IMG/VR virus record: IMGVR_UViG_3300001849_000143
Coordinates: 1-32,565 of that record
Strand: one strand, 5' to 3'
DNA: 32,565 nucleotides
From: a virus
Shown here: positions 23,045-30,794 of the stretch, in pieces
How the letters are laid out: every line of letters starts with the position of its first letter
Numbering within the stretch: the stretch's first letter is position 1
Notes under the pieces: generated by a model
Told to the model about the DNA's origin: nothing
The model's input: only the letters and a program-made list of their open reading frames with translations
Database searches by the model: none
Position numbers and translations under genes: made by a program

Positions 23045-25082
23045 CCGAGTCGTCGAAATCAACTCTGTGCGCCCAATCGTTCTCGATTCGACGCAACCTC
23101 TCACGTCGTCCGACCGTGAGAAAATCTGTCAGGAGCACTGGCTCACCAACGCCGACATCGACGCAGCACACATAACCCGAGTCAACGACGCGACAGGCCG
23201 TGAACTCACCGGGTGGATGAAACGGAACTGCGCCGGAATCTATATCCCATACCCAACGCTCGACGGGCGCAGCAGCTACTACTTCAGGATCCGGCGAGAC
23301 GTGCCGGATATGACGATCCAACTCGACGGGTCGACGAAAATATCCCGCAAATACGCCGCCCCGTATGGATCCAGAAACCACATCTATTTCCCCTCCGGCG
23401 TCACGCAAGCCCAACTATCCGACGCCACACTCCCGGTAATCGTCACCGAGGGCGAGTACAAAGCCATGGCGCTCTGGCGGCTGGCAAACCACAAAACCGA
23501 CACCCCACGATTTATCCCCATCGGGCTGGGTGGCGTGGACTCGTGGCAAGGGCGTAACGGGAAAACTCCCCTGCCGGACGGCTCATCAACCGACTCCTAC
23601 GGGATCATCCCTGACATGTTCCGCGTAACGTGGTCGGAGCGAAACGTCATCATCGCGTTCGATTCAGACTGGAAACGCAATACGAGCGTCCGAGCAGCCA
23701 AGCGCCGACTATCCGACGAACTCAAAACAGGCGGCGCTAAAGTCGTCACGCTGAACTGGGACGAGCGGGACGGCAAGGGTATCGACGACTGGCTAGCCAC
23801 GGTCGGACCGGATCCAGTCCTGTCAGCCATCAACGGCATCAACTGGGACATCACAACCGGCTGGCTTTCTATGCTCCAAGTCGACGACAAGGGCAAGCCA
23901 GTCAAAAACGTCCTTAACGTCGTCACCGCGCTCACTCTCGCCCCTGAGTGGGAGGGCGTTATCGCCTACAACCAATTCACCGCCGCAATCCAGACCGTCA
24001 CCCCTCCCCCATTCGGCGATAAACACCGCAGCCGATCAATCCTCAGCCCAAACCGACAAGACTGGACCGACGCCGACGATATCCACGCATCCATGTGGCT
24101 GCAATCCAAGGGACTAAACGTCAGCAAGGAGATGGCGTCAGATGCAATCCATGCAATCGCCGACCTCACGCAGTTTCACGTCATCCGAGACTACCTGAAC
24201 TCGCTCTCGTGGGACGGCGATAAGCGAATCGATACGTGGCTTCAAGACTACATGGGCGCGGATCCATCGGCATACCTGTCGAAAATCGGAAAAATGTGGC
24301 TTATCTCCGCCGTGGCTCGCGTTTTCAACCCCGGATGCCAGGTTGACCATATGCTCGTCTTCAAAGGCTCTCAGGGGCGTGGAAAATCGACAGCTTTGTC
24401 CGCTTTATGCGGCGAGGACTGGTTTTCCGACAACCTGCCGAACAAATTACACGAAAAAGACGCCTCCCAGCACCTATCCGGCAAGTGGATCATCGAAATC
24501 GGCGAACTCAGCCAGATGAAATCCAACGAGGTCGAGGAGATCAAGCTGTTCGTCTCCAGGAAAATCGACAAATACCGACCCAGCTACGGTCGCCGCGACT
24601 GCTCATTCCCACGCCAGTGTGTATTCGCCGCCTCAACCAACTCCGACGAATTCCTACGTGACGAGACAGGCAACCGGAGGTTCTGGGTCGTACCCATAAA
24701 CGGAGTCGACGTGCGCGGCATCGCGGAAAACCGGGACCAGATATGGGCCGAGGCTGTCCAAATGCTCCGCGATGGCGAAAAATGGTGGTGTAGCGAGCCG
24801 TGGTTCATCGAAGCACAGGAAAATTCATCGTCGAACTACATGATCCTCGACCCGTGGCACGAGCAGATCAAGAATTACGTCAAAGGGAAAGAGCGGGTGT
24901 TCGTTAATGACGTGCTCCTTGAGGTTTGCCGTGTCTCTGACACCTGGACCAAGAACCATCGGGACCGCGTTTGCTCCACGCTGAGAAAATTAAAGTTCGT
25001 TCGTAAACGCATAAAAGACAACGGTGGGTACTTTTTTACCCCGGCGCGAGCAACCGATCGGGAGGACGAGGAGGAGGAGTAG
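23034..25082 (+). CDS. TOPRIM-VirE type primase-helicase
   Basis: The 682-residue protein combines two parts. The N-terminal region carries a DUF3854/TOPRIM-like domain (VIVTEGEYKAMAL near 136-148; IIAFDSDWKRN near 206-216; GKGIDDWL near 248-255). The C-terminal region is a VirE-like SF3-type ATPase with LSWDGDKRIDTWL, Walker A FKGSQGRGKST, a Walker B-like segment WIIEIGEL and FAASTNSDEFLRDETGNRRFWVV. Such fused proteins replace separate primase and replicative helicase in many phages. The gene ends the rightward operon and is followed by a terminator and a repeat-rich noncoding segment. The ATG at 23034 overlaps the SF2 helicase gene. Confidence 0.85.
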   Translation: MSANRVVEINSVRPIVLDSTQPLTSSDREKICQEHWLTNADIDAAHITRVNDATGRELTGWMKRNCAGIYIPYPTLDGRSSYYFRIRRDVPDMTIQLDGSTKISRKYAAPYGSRNHIYFPSGVTQAQLSDATLPVIVTEGEYKAMALWRLANHKTDTPRFIPIGLGGVDSWQGRNGKTPLPDGSSTDSYGIIPDMFRVTWSERNVIIAFDSDWKRNTSVRAAKRRLSDELKTGGAKVVTLNWDERDGKGIDDWLATVGPDPVLSAINGINWDITTGWLSMLQVDDKGKPVKNVLNVVTALTLAPEWEGVIAYNQFTAAIQTVTPPPFGDKHRSRSILSPNRQDWTDADDIHASMWLQSKGLNVSKEMASDAIHAIADLTQFHVIRDYLNSLSWDGDKRIDTWLQDYMGADPSAYLSKIGKMWLISAVARVFNPGCQVDHMLVFKGSQGRGKSTALSALCGEDWFSDNLPNKLHEKDASQHLSGKWIIEIGELSQMKSNEVEEIKLFVSRKIDKYRPSYGRRDCSFPRQCVFAASTNSDEFLRDETGNRRFWVVPINGVDVRGIAENRDQIWAEAVQMLRDGEKWWCSEPWFIEAQENSSSNYMILDPWHEQIKNYVKGKERVFVNDVLLEVCRVSDTWTKNHRDRVCSTLRKLKFVRKRIKDNGGYFFTPARATDREDEEEE

Positions 25083-25106
25083 CCCACGCCAATTCAGCCA
25101 ATCTCA

Positions 25107-25131
25107 GGCTCCCTTCACCGGGAGCCTTTTT
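25107..25131 (+). terminator. Strong rho-independent terminator after the replication operon
   Basis: GGCTCCC (25107-25113) pairs with GGGAGCC (25120-25126) over a 6-nt loop, followed by five T. It lies 25 bp past the primase-helicase stop. Confidence 0.9.
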
Positions 25132-25135
25132 CACG

Positions 25136-25378
25136 TTCCATGCCGATTCCATGGGTTCCACATCGATTCCATATCTATTCCACGTCTAACTACCTGAAAA
25201 TCCATAGAGTTCCATGTCTTCTATATAATAGTGTGTGTGTACACGTATAATAATATAGAAAGTTGGTGGCTATCACGCGCGGCACTCACCAGTAGAAAAG
25301 TTTGTCACAGTTCTGTGTGGACATGTGGAACTGATGCAAACACAAGACTTAACTATATCCGAATTCCATATAATTCCA
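25136..25378 (+). repeat. Phased TTCCA repeats with AT-rich palindrome, candidate origin
   Basis: TTCCA occurs at 25136, 25147, 25156, 25167, 25178, 25210, 25364 and 25374 on the plus strand, plus one inverted copy at 25326-25330. Most intervals are 9-11 bp, so the copies face the same side of the helix. Several share GATTCCAT. In the gap lies a 38-bp AT-rich near-palindrome (CTATATAATA at 25221, TAATAATATAG ending 25258) around GTGTACAC, and a CACAG-TT-CTGTG dyad at 25306-25317. Iterons beside an AT-rich unwinding segment next to the primase-helicase gene suggest a replication origin. A repressor-bound control region is the alternative. No gene is seen in 25083-25431. Confidence 0.55.
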
Positions 25379-25395
25379 CGTCTCCCCTCGTACTA

Positions 25396-25425
25396 TTGAC
25401 ATCTGATGCGTAAGTATCTGAAAAT
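25396..25425 (+). promoter_or_regulatory. Possible promoter of the zinc-finger gene
   Basis: TTGACA (25396-25401), 18 bp, then GAAAAT (25420-25425), a poor -10. ATG 25432 follows after 6 nt with no good ribosome binding site. This fits the leaderless geometry seen elsewhere in the window. Confidence 0.3.
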
Positions 25426-25431
25426 ACAGGC

Positions 25432-25728
25432 ATGGCTATTTTGTACTCCAGACCACCTTTAACCGAGCGAGAGGCCGAACTTCGCTCCAGGATGCTCGAA
25501 CAACGGCGGCAAGAACGCCTGAGAAGTGATAAGAGATTATCAAATAAGCCTAGAAACCCTAGCCACAAGCAATGCGTGGAGTGTCTTGACGACAAATCAG
25601 CCTCCGAGTTCTATGCAAGCCCGACCTCAGCCGACCGCCTGACATCAAAATGCAAAGCCTGCCTCGCTGAATACCAGCGCTCCAGGGCTGGCGTCATAAA
25701 ACTTCGCCGCTCCCTGCGATGGGAATAG
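25432..25728 (+). CDS. Zinc-finger protein, HNH-associated type
   Basis: The 98-residue protein has a basic N-terminal half and a C-x2-C...C-x2-C finger at about 50-75 (CVECLDDKSASEFYASPTSA, then CKACLAEYQ). This finger (C..C...K....F......D.L...CK.C) is the one found at the N-terminus of many phage HNH endonucleases. Here the protein ends shortly after it (SRAGVIKLRRSL) with no HNH core. It may be a stand-alone DNA-binding protein or an HNH gene that lost its nuclease part. A decayed relative lies about 400 bp downstream. Confidence 0.65.
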   Translation: MAILYSRPPLTEREAELRSRMLEQRRQERLRSDKRLSNKPRNPSHKQCVECLDDKSASEFYASPTSADRLTSKCKACLAEYQRSRAGVIKLRRSLRWE

Positions 25729-26507
25729 ACCACCCTTGCGCCTAAACAGACGCCGGGCACCCCGCACTACCTCCCCCACCCATAAAACCGCCCCACGAGG
25801 CTGCAATGCGGAAATTTGCCATACCCACCGCCAGGGGTACCTTTTCACCACCACCCCCTCGCCATATCCAGCTTCCACACGCCAACCCAGGAATTCCTAA
25901 ACAGCCCCGGTGGGGGTAGTGCCAAGATTCAAGCCACAGCCGCCCGTAGAGCGACGATTTGCCATCGGATGGTAGTCAGAGGCCGGACACCAATGAAAAC
26001 GCCTCAGTGGGCGGGGAAACGGGTCTGGACCACTCCAGTGGTTTAGGGTCAGGGAGGAGAAATACCTCCCTTTCGATCTCCACTGTATGCGGCTTGGAAA
26101 GCCCATTGGTTAATTTCCAATCCAACCGATCTCAACCGGATGGATTGTCGTTTAGATGTAAGGATTGCGATCGAGAGAGACGCAGCAGGCGTAACCGAAA
26201 ACGAAAGTCTAGGGCTGGCGTCAAAGGACGCGCTGCAGAGCGAAGGAGAAGGGCGTCTTTGATGAACAGAATCGACGCTGGTAGACTGATTAAATTGCCA
26301 TGCTCTTGGATGTGATTTTCTTCTGCCGCCTACACCATAGAGAACACCACGAAAAAAATTTTCATATACCCCACCCAGTCCGTTGAAATTTGATTCCAGA
26401 CTTCTCTGGGTTCGTATGTCAACCTGGGAGAGCGCCAGCCGCCTGAATGGGTATCCCCCTCGCCGGTACCCTCTCAAACCCCGCCAGCACGCATCGCCGG
26501 ATAGGCC
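25729..26507. other. Region of about 780 bp with no intact gene, next to TerS
   Basis: No frame here has both a credible start and a family resemblance except the zinc-finger remnant at 26079-26315. The first 300 bp are strongly C-rich on the plus strand (runs such as CTACCTCCCCCACCC). A hairpin AGGGAGG-7-CCTCCCT lies at 26051-26071. Because the TerS-like gene ends at its right edge, the region is a candidate place for the packaging (cos or pac) site. That is inference from position. Confidence 0.4.
26079..26315 (+). pseudogene. Decayed HNH-type zinc-finger gene
   Basis: The frame reads VCGLESPLVNFQSNRSQPDG then FRCKDCDRERR and SRAGVKGRAAERRRR. It matches the same finger as the 25432 gene, including the SRAGV(I)K step after it. 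The first expected Cys is Ser (TCC, one base from TGC), no start codon follows the AGGAGG at 26053-26058, and the protein stops before any HNH core. The open frame extends upstream only as unrelated sequence. It is probably a remnant of a mobile HNH gene. Confidence 0.5.
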
Positions 26508-27185
26508 TTAAATGCCATCGCCATCACCCATAACGTCCGCGTCAACCATAGCACCACCGCAACGTGGGCAACTCGTTGGCCTAATGGCAGGCTCAGTAAG
26601 CAACTGATTCGACGGGGATTCTATCGCTGGGATTAGCTCAACGTCTGCCAAAATGGATTTGAGTAACGCTTCTTGCGTGTCCGCTTCCGTTCCGTCGATA
26701 TGTGTGACGACTTTTCGGTCAACTAGCTCGCCGTGCTTGCGGAGGAGTAGTTCTGTCGCCTTGAGCCGCGTTGCCTCATTCTTGCCGTGCTCGGCCAGAT
26801 CGTAAAGGTTCGAGACTGCCCAATTGACGGTTTGTGCAGCGTCGAGCAACCAAGCAGTGTCTAGCCATTGTGCCGCCAATGAGTGTGCTCGGGACACTCT
26901 TGGGTGTGCCATCGCTTCATTCACGTCTGCCGATACAGACCGCAGATCCCTAGTTGGTGAGACGTTGTAGACCTGGCGATACGCCTGCATCGGCGTTTGT
27001 CCACTAGCTAATAGCAAGGCGAAATGCCTTTGCTTGTCGGTACACTCGTCTAGCGCGGCTTGCAGCTCTTTTGGGTAGTTTGGGACACCCTCATTGTCTA
27101 GTAGAGCTTGTCTGAAGCGTTCTTGCGCGTGTTTAGCACGGTTAATCGGGGGCGGTTTTCGCCCTGGCACGGCCGATGCTAGCAT
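26508..27185 (-). CDS. Terminase small subunit-like protein
   Basis: From ATG 27185 the product is 225 residues. The segment TDKQRHFALLLASGQTPMQAYRQVYNV (about 48-75) has the KQ..F......G....AYR..Y helix-turn-helix pattern of small terminase subunits. A long helical part, NWAVSNLYDLAEHGKNEATRLKATELLLRKHGELVDR, follows. A CPRCGG knuckle lies near the C-terminus. Small subunits bind the packaging site and recruit TerL. An ATG at 27212 is in frame but has no ribosome binding site, while ATG 27185 has AAGGAGG just upstream. The gene lies about 15 kb from terL, which is unusual. Confidence 0.6.
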   Translation of the reverse strand: MLASAVPGRKPPPINRAKHAQERFRQALLDNEGVPNYPKELQAALDECTDKQRHFALLLASGQTPMQAYRQVYNVSPTRDLRSVSADVNEAMAHPRVSRAHSLAAQWLDTAWLLDAAQTVNWAVSNLYDLAEHGKNEATRLKATELLLRKHGELVDRKVVTHIDGTEADTQEALLKSILADVELIPAIESPSNQLLTEPAIRPTSCPRCGGAMVDADVMGDGDGI

Positions 27186-27214
27186 TACCCTCCTTATACC
27201 ATCGGCTAGCATTA
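27172..27214 (-). promoter_or_regulatory. Repeats over the TerS start region
   Basis: GCTAGCATTA occurs at 27178-27187 and again at 27205-27214, each copy covering one of the two in-frame ATGs. GCCGATG (27172-27178) and CATCGGC (27200-27206) are inverted and enclose the AAGGAGG ribosome binding site. In the mRNA this could hide the site, or in DNA it could be an operator for TerS itself. Confidence 0.4.
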
Positions 27215-27311
27215 ACGTGATTTATGGACGCATAAATATTTGCAATTTGCATGGAGGGTGGAAAGGGTTGATACTGTGAATGTCACCGAGTGGTGATAAG
27301 GAGAGATGACC

Positions 27312-27689
27312 ATGGCACGCTACCTCTACAGCGAATTAGCAGCGAAGATCGGCGCATATAAGCGCTGTGTTGCGTCTGGCAACACCGAATGGCGCGATAA
27401 GCACGAGGACCGCATTGACGAGATTATGGACTCGATGCCATCTGGGAGCGGGTTCGATTGTGGCACCAAGCTGGACATCGACGCATCGCACGATGACAAG
27501 TTGGTATTCACTACCGCGTTTCACCATATGAACGAATTCGGATACTACTGCGGCTGGACAGAGCATACCGTTACGGTGACTCCGGCGTTTAACGGCGTGC
27601 ATATCCGTGTGAGTGGACGCAATCGGAACGGCATTAAAGACTATATCGGCGAGGTGTTTCACACGGTACTGATGTCGGAGATTAACTAG
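27312..27689 (+). CDS. Conserved phage protein, unknown function
   Basis: This 125-residue protein is best started at ATG 27312, 8 nt after AGGAG; an ATG two codons earlier is too close to that site. It contains MPSGSGFDCGTKLDID, FHHMNEFGYYCGWTEHTVTV and GIKDYIGEVF, a combination I recognise from many environmental phage genomes without a known role. It opens the right-arm gene row. A short hairpin GGCGC-GAA-GCGCC follows its stop. Confidence 0.7.
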   Translation: MARYLYSELAAKIGAYKRCVASGNTEWRDKHEDRIDEIMDSMPSGSGFDCGTKLDIDASHDDKLVFTTAFHHMNEFGYYCGWTEHTVTVTPAFNGVHIRVSGRNRNGIKDYIGEVFHTVLMSEIN

Positions 27690-27720
27690 GCGCGAAGCGC
27701 CGGAGAGAAGGGGAGAAACA

Positions 27721-28302
27721 ATGACACGCTACAGTGATTACGCGCCTACTCAGTTTGACTGCAAGGGGCTCGGGCTTGATGACCGACAGGATTGGCTAGT
27801 GCTGGGTGTAATGCAGACGCGCGACTCCAGTACGCTCGCCCGTTGCAACTTCGATGCAGCGCTCCGGCAATTGGGCGGGGAATCGGAAACGGTAGAGGTT
27901 CACCGTTTCGGCCACTGGGGACCGGGATGGTATGAGATCATCCTAATTCACCCGGACAGAGAAGCGGACGGTGAGGGGATCGAATCATCGCTTGAGGATT
28001 ACCCGATCTTAGATGAGGATTCGTTGTCTGAAATGGAGCATGAGCAAAAATGGAAGGACTGGGAGTCGTTTGGGATGCGCGATTGGTGTTCTGAGTTGAC
28101 ACGCGCGTTCAAGCTGCAAGACGAGACCGAGTGGCGACTCCGCTACATGGACGCGGGGGTGATGCTCGAATGGTTTGAGTCACTGATCCAGTCCGGCGAC
28201 ACTTGGTCCGATGAACACGGCTTCCGGTACGATTCGGCATTGCGCGACTTGACGCGGGAAGATTTGGCCGCATGGATACGCGCGAATAAGGTTGCCCGCT
28301 AG
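27721..28302 (+). CDS. Conserved phage protein, unknown function
   Basis: The 193-residue protein starts at ATG 27721 behind GGGGAG. Characteristic stretches are RQDWLVLGVMQTRDSSTLARCNF, VHRFGHWGPGWYEIILIHP and LEDYPILDEDSLSEMEHE. The same pattern recurs in phages of many hosts, usually beside genes like its neighbours here. It is acidic and soluble. No catalytic motif is visible. Confidence 0.7.
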   Translation: MTRYSDYAPTQFDCKGLGLDDRQDWLVLGVMQTRDSSTLARCNFDAALRQLGGESETVEVHRFGHWGPGWYEIILIHPDREADGEGIESSLEDYPILDEDSLSEMEHEQKWKDWESFGMRDWCSELTRAFKLQDETEWRLRYMDAGVMLEWFESLIQSGDTWSDEHGFRYDSALRDLTREDLAAWIRANKVAR

Positions 28303-28330
28303 CACGGGCGAGTGGATTAAGAGGAGAGAT

Positions 28331-28759
28331 ATGACACACGTATTTAACTGCCACGTCTGTAAACAGATGATCACCCATGATGACACGCTCACAACGGGTC
28401 ACGGTCTCGACCGCGACGGAAACAAGACATGTTTTGTGTGTTGCGGTAAACAGGACCGCGAAGCAATGGTCCGCGATGGCCGGATCACGCTGTACCTCAC
28501 TGATAAGGGCGTCACGAATTGGCCTGGGACACTCGTATTCAAGCCGTTCACGGCGCCGCGCAAAGGCTACCACAACATCGCCCGCACACGCTATGACGTG
28601 TGGTTTGTCGGTCCTGATAAGCATATCTGGCATGGCGTCCAGTATGGCGAATGGACGCAAATTTGCCACTGCAAGCGGACGCGCGAGACGTGGGTGGAGA
28701 ATCCGCGCGTGCCCGGATCGTGGGGGTTTGCGTCGGAGTACAAGGGTTACCGCGCCTAG
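28331..28759 (+). CDS. Conserved phage zinc-finger-like protein
   Basis: This 142-residue protein starts at ATG 28331, right after GAGGAGAG; an in-frame ATG at 28292 overlaps the upstream gene and has no such site. It has CHVC (residues 7-10), CFVCCGKQD (34-42) and later RYDVWFVGPDKHIWHGVQYG and CHCKRTRETW. Two Cys pairs suggest a zinc site in the first 40 residues. The family is common in phages; its function is unknown. Confidence 0.7.
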   Translation: MTHVFNCHVCKQMITHDDTLTTGHGLDRDGNKTCFVCCGKQDREAMVRDGRITLYLTDKGVTNWPGTLVFKPFTAPRKGYHNIARTRYDVWFVGPDKHIWHGVQYGEWTQICHCKRTRETWVENPRVPGSWGFASEYKGYRA

Positions 28760-28825
28760 TCCATGCTCCACTGGTATTCCAAAGAGTACCTGTGGGGGAC
28801 TGGATTGGTCCGGGAATGAGGGAAG

Positions 28826-29191
28826 ATGAGACTAAAGAACGTCGAAGAAAACAAACGTACCGCGTTATCGCGCGTGTACGAGATATACCGCAACGCGGTA
28901 CATTTTCGGATGTCGTCCGCTGATATCCGGGAGAGTCTGGCAACACTCTACAACAAGGGATGGTTCGCGCGTATGCCGTTATATGCGCGTGGCGAAGTGC
29001 GGGCCGTTGCTATGCACCTGTTTCACGGTCCTAGCGATATGAGCATCTATCAGCACTTGGAGTACAGGATGCTGTACAAGGGCGAGTATTACGCCAGCTT
29101 CGACGCATGGCGGGCGAAGTTCCCCGATGCAAGCGCGGTGGATATCGAACAGGGGAAGCACTTTTACAAGGGTACGGATTGTGAGTACTAA
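28826..29191 (+). CDS. Conserved phage protein, unknown function
   Basis: The 121-residue protein starts at ATG 28826 after GAGGGAAG. It contains LATLYNKGWFARMPLYARGEVRAVAMHLFHG and YRMLYKGEYYASFDAWRAKFPDA, a pattern that I have seen together with the neighbouring gene types in phage genomes. Mostly helical. No known activity. Confidence 0.6.
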   Translation: MRLKNVEENKRTALSRVYEIYRNAVHFRMSSADIRESLATLYNKGWFARMPLYARGEVRAVAMHLFHGPSDMSIYQHLEYRMLYKGEYYASFDAWRAKFPDASAVDIEQGKHFYKGTDCEY

Positions 29192-29393
29192 AGAACTAAA
29201 GCGCGCGGCCGGCGAAGCTCTAGCGGCCGGATCGGATAACGCGGAGGGCCTGCTAGCGAAGTGGGCGCTGGCGCGGTTGGAGGAGTTGACAGTGGAGGAC
29301 GCCTGGGACGCCTATCAGGTGGCCGCAAAGAAGGACAAGCCCGCCGCGTATGAGGCGGTGAAGGTGGCGATGAGGAAGGAGAGAGAGAAGTGA
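29181..29393 (+). CDS. Small helical protein, GTG start
   Basis: This 70-residue protein most likely starts at GTG 29181, overlapping the end of the previous gene by 11 bp; an ATG at 29127 would overlap it by 65 bp. It is Ala/Glu/Lys-rich and helical throughout. Its final GAGAGAG serves as the ribosome binding site of the next gene. Confidence 0.5.
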   Translation: MSTKELKRAAGEALAAGSDNAEGLLAKWALARLEELTVEDAWDAYQVAAKKDKPAAYEAVKVAMRKEREK

Positions 29394-29599
29394 AGGAAGA
29401 CAGCGGTAAGCAGGTAGCTCACGCGCGGCTGGAAGCGCTAGGGTACGCACTGCACGCGCATTGCGTGGATTCATTCGGCCGTCGATGGCGGTACCGGACG
29501 TTCCCATTAACGAGTGGTCCGATAAACTGCTTCAACAGCATGGCTCAGGTTGAGCGGTATTGTGAACAGGTGGAGCAAGTAAGGAGTTGGCAGCTATGA
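29390..29599 (+). CDS. Small hypothetical protein, GTG start
   Basis: The 69-residue protein starts at GTG 29390 in a GTGA overlap, behind AGGAGAG. It contains ARLEALGYALHAHCVDSFGRRWRYRTF, a mixed alpha/beta pattern. No family is recognised. Confidence 0.5.
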   Translation: MKEDSGKQVAHARLEALGYALHAHCVDSFGRRWRYRTFPLTSGPINCFNSMAQVERYCEQVEQVRSWQL

Positions 29600-29760
29600 A
29601 TATCCATAAGATGATTCAGGAATTGTGCGACATGAGGCGCGAATCAGAAATAGCCGGTGATCCACCACACTTGTACACCTACTACTATGATGCAATCCAA
29701 GCCATGCAACGGCTTGCAACTCAGATCAACAACATTAACACCTTGAGGGATCGCGGCTAG
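29596..29760 (+). CDS. Small hypothetical protein
   Basis: A 54-residue frame opens at ATG 29596, 9 nt after AAGGAG and overlapping the previous stop. It is helical with a Tyr-rich centre (HLYTYYYDAIQAMQRLATQI). Evidence is the ribosome binding site and tight packing. Confidence 0.5.
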   Translation: MNIHKMIQELCDMRRESEIAGDPPHLYTYYYDAIQAMQRLATQINNINTLRDRG

Positions 29761-29827
29761 TCCCTTCCCCCGGCTCATCTGCGGGTGGGCGCGGGGGGCG
29801 AGATTGCCCAGGAAGAAGGGGAGCGGG

Positions 29828-30046
29828 ATGAAGAAAAGCAACGAGTACGCGCAGGCGTTAAGCGGGCGGTTGTACGAGGATTGCCCAAGGGCTGTCTTTG
29901 CGGCTATCGCCGTATCAGCATTGACAGTTGGCGGTGATTATCTGAATGAGGCAGACTTCAGGCTATTGCGTGAGTGGTGGGCGCTGTATCACTGTGGGAT
30001 TGTGCCTCAACGACCGCCAGGGGAGGCGATAGCGCTGGATAGCTAG
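29828..30046 (+). CDS. Small hypothetical protein
   Basis: This 72-residue protein is best started at ATG 29828, just past AAGGGGAG; an in-frame ATG at 29804 lies before that site. It has a moderately hydrophobic middle (AVFAAIAVSALTVGGDYL), too polar for a confident membrane call. Function is unknown. Confidence 0.55.
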   Translation: MKKSNEYAQALSGRLYEDCPRAVFAAIAVSALTVGGDYLNEADFRLLREWWALYHCGIVPQRPPGEAIALDS

Positions 30047-30054
30047 AGAATCTA

Positions 30055-30083
30055 TTGACAAGCCGCTAAATCCGGCATAACAA
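30055..30083 (+). promoter_or_regulatory. Internal promoter of the right arm
   Basis: TTGACA (30055-30060), 17 bp, then TAACAA (30078-30083). The next ATG (30112) is 28 nt further on, with a Shine-Dalgarno site, so this would be a normal leadered transcript. Confidence 0.5.
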
Positions 30084-30111
30084 CATTGGCAACGGCCGAT
30101 AGGAGAGGGAA

Positions 30112-30525
30112 ATGGATATAAAAGAGTACATCGATAAAAAAGGGATCACTTGTAAGGTATCCCAGGTAGCCGATAACCCGGCGATGCGGCCCGCGAATAG
30201 CGCGAGTGCGCAAGAAAAACAATGGTACCGTGAGGCGTCCCATTACAAAGTGACGCTCAAGCGGCCGGACGGCCGGCGTATGAAGGTACCGTTCTCGTGC
30301 GGGTCCGCTTGCGGTAAGCCGGATGCCGCAACGGTGCTTGATTGCCTTTGCAGTGACGCCACTTTCCCGGACACGTTCGAGGACTTCTGTTCGGAGTTCG
30401 GCTACGATACCGACTCACGGCGGGCGGAACGGACGTTTAAGGCGTGCCTTAAGACGCGGGACGAGTTGCGGGAGTTCCTGGGGGATGACTTCGACGCGGT
30501 TGTGTATGAAATGGAGCGGATGTGA
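30112..30525 (+). CDS. Conserved phage protein, unknown function
   Basis: The 137-residue protein starts at ATG 30112 behind AGGAGAGGG. It has MKVPFSCGSACGKPDAATVLDCLCSDATF and FEDFCSEFGYDTDSRRAERTFKAC, a pattern shared with many phage proteins of unknown function. The last part is acidic and helical. It shares its last base with the next start and is the first gene after a promoter. Confidence 0.65.
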   Translation: MDIKEYIDKKGITCKVSQVADNPAMRPANSASAQEKQWYREASHYKVTLKRPDGRRMKVPFSCGSACGKPDAATVLDCLCSDATFPDTFEDFCSEFGYDTDSRRAERTFKACLKTRDELREFLGDDFDAVVYEMERM

Positions 30526-30794
30526 TGGCACGCACAATGGCAGACGTTCGACGCCGGAGCGCTGAAACCGGACATCATTGGTTTAGCCGTAAGACGATGC
30601 GTTTTTTTAAGTCGCGCATCGAATCCACACTGTACAAAAACGGGTGCTTCGTGACATCTGAGGAACCGCCCTACGGGGCGCGACGGTATAGCGTCCGGCG
30701 TGCCATGGCTGACGGTTCAATCGAGACGGTCGGCGAGTTCATGGCCTATCGTCACGTAGAGGATGCGCGGGCGGCGGCACGGAGGGCGGTGTGA
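30525..30794 (+). CDS. Small basic hypothetical protein
   Basis: This 89-residue protein starts at ATG 30525 (GGAG 9 nt upstream). It is Arg-rich with a strand-rich centre (YSVRRAMADGSIETVGEFMAYRHVEDA), perhaps a small nucleic-acid-binding fold. No family is recognised. Confidence 0.55.
   Translation: MARTMADVRRRSAETGHHWFSRKTMRFFKSRIESTLYKNGCFVTSEEPPYGARRYSVRRAMADGSIETVGEFMAYRHVEDARAAARRAV

Noticed and set aside
26049-26477. Minus-strand frame of 142 codons in the gene-poor region
   Set aside because: It is antisense to the zinc-finger remnant, has an Arg/Ser-rich shadow-like composition and no clear ribosome binding site.
28763-28819. 18-codon frame between two right-arm genes
   Set aside because: No ribosome binding site and no family resemblance.
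29761-29800. GC-rich hairpin-like stretch after the 54-residue gene
   Set aside because: The pairing is irregular and there is no T-run, so a terminator call is not supported.
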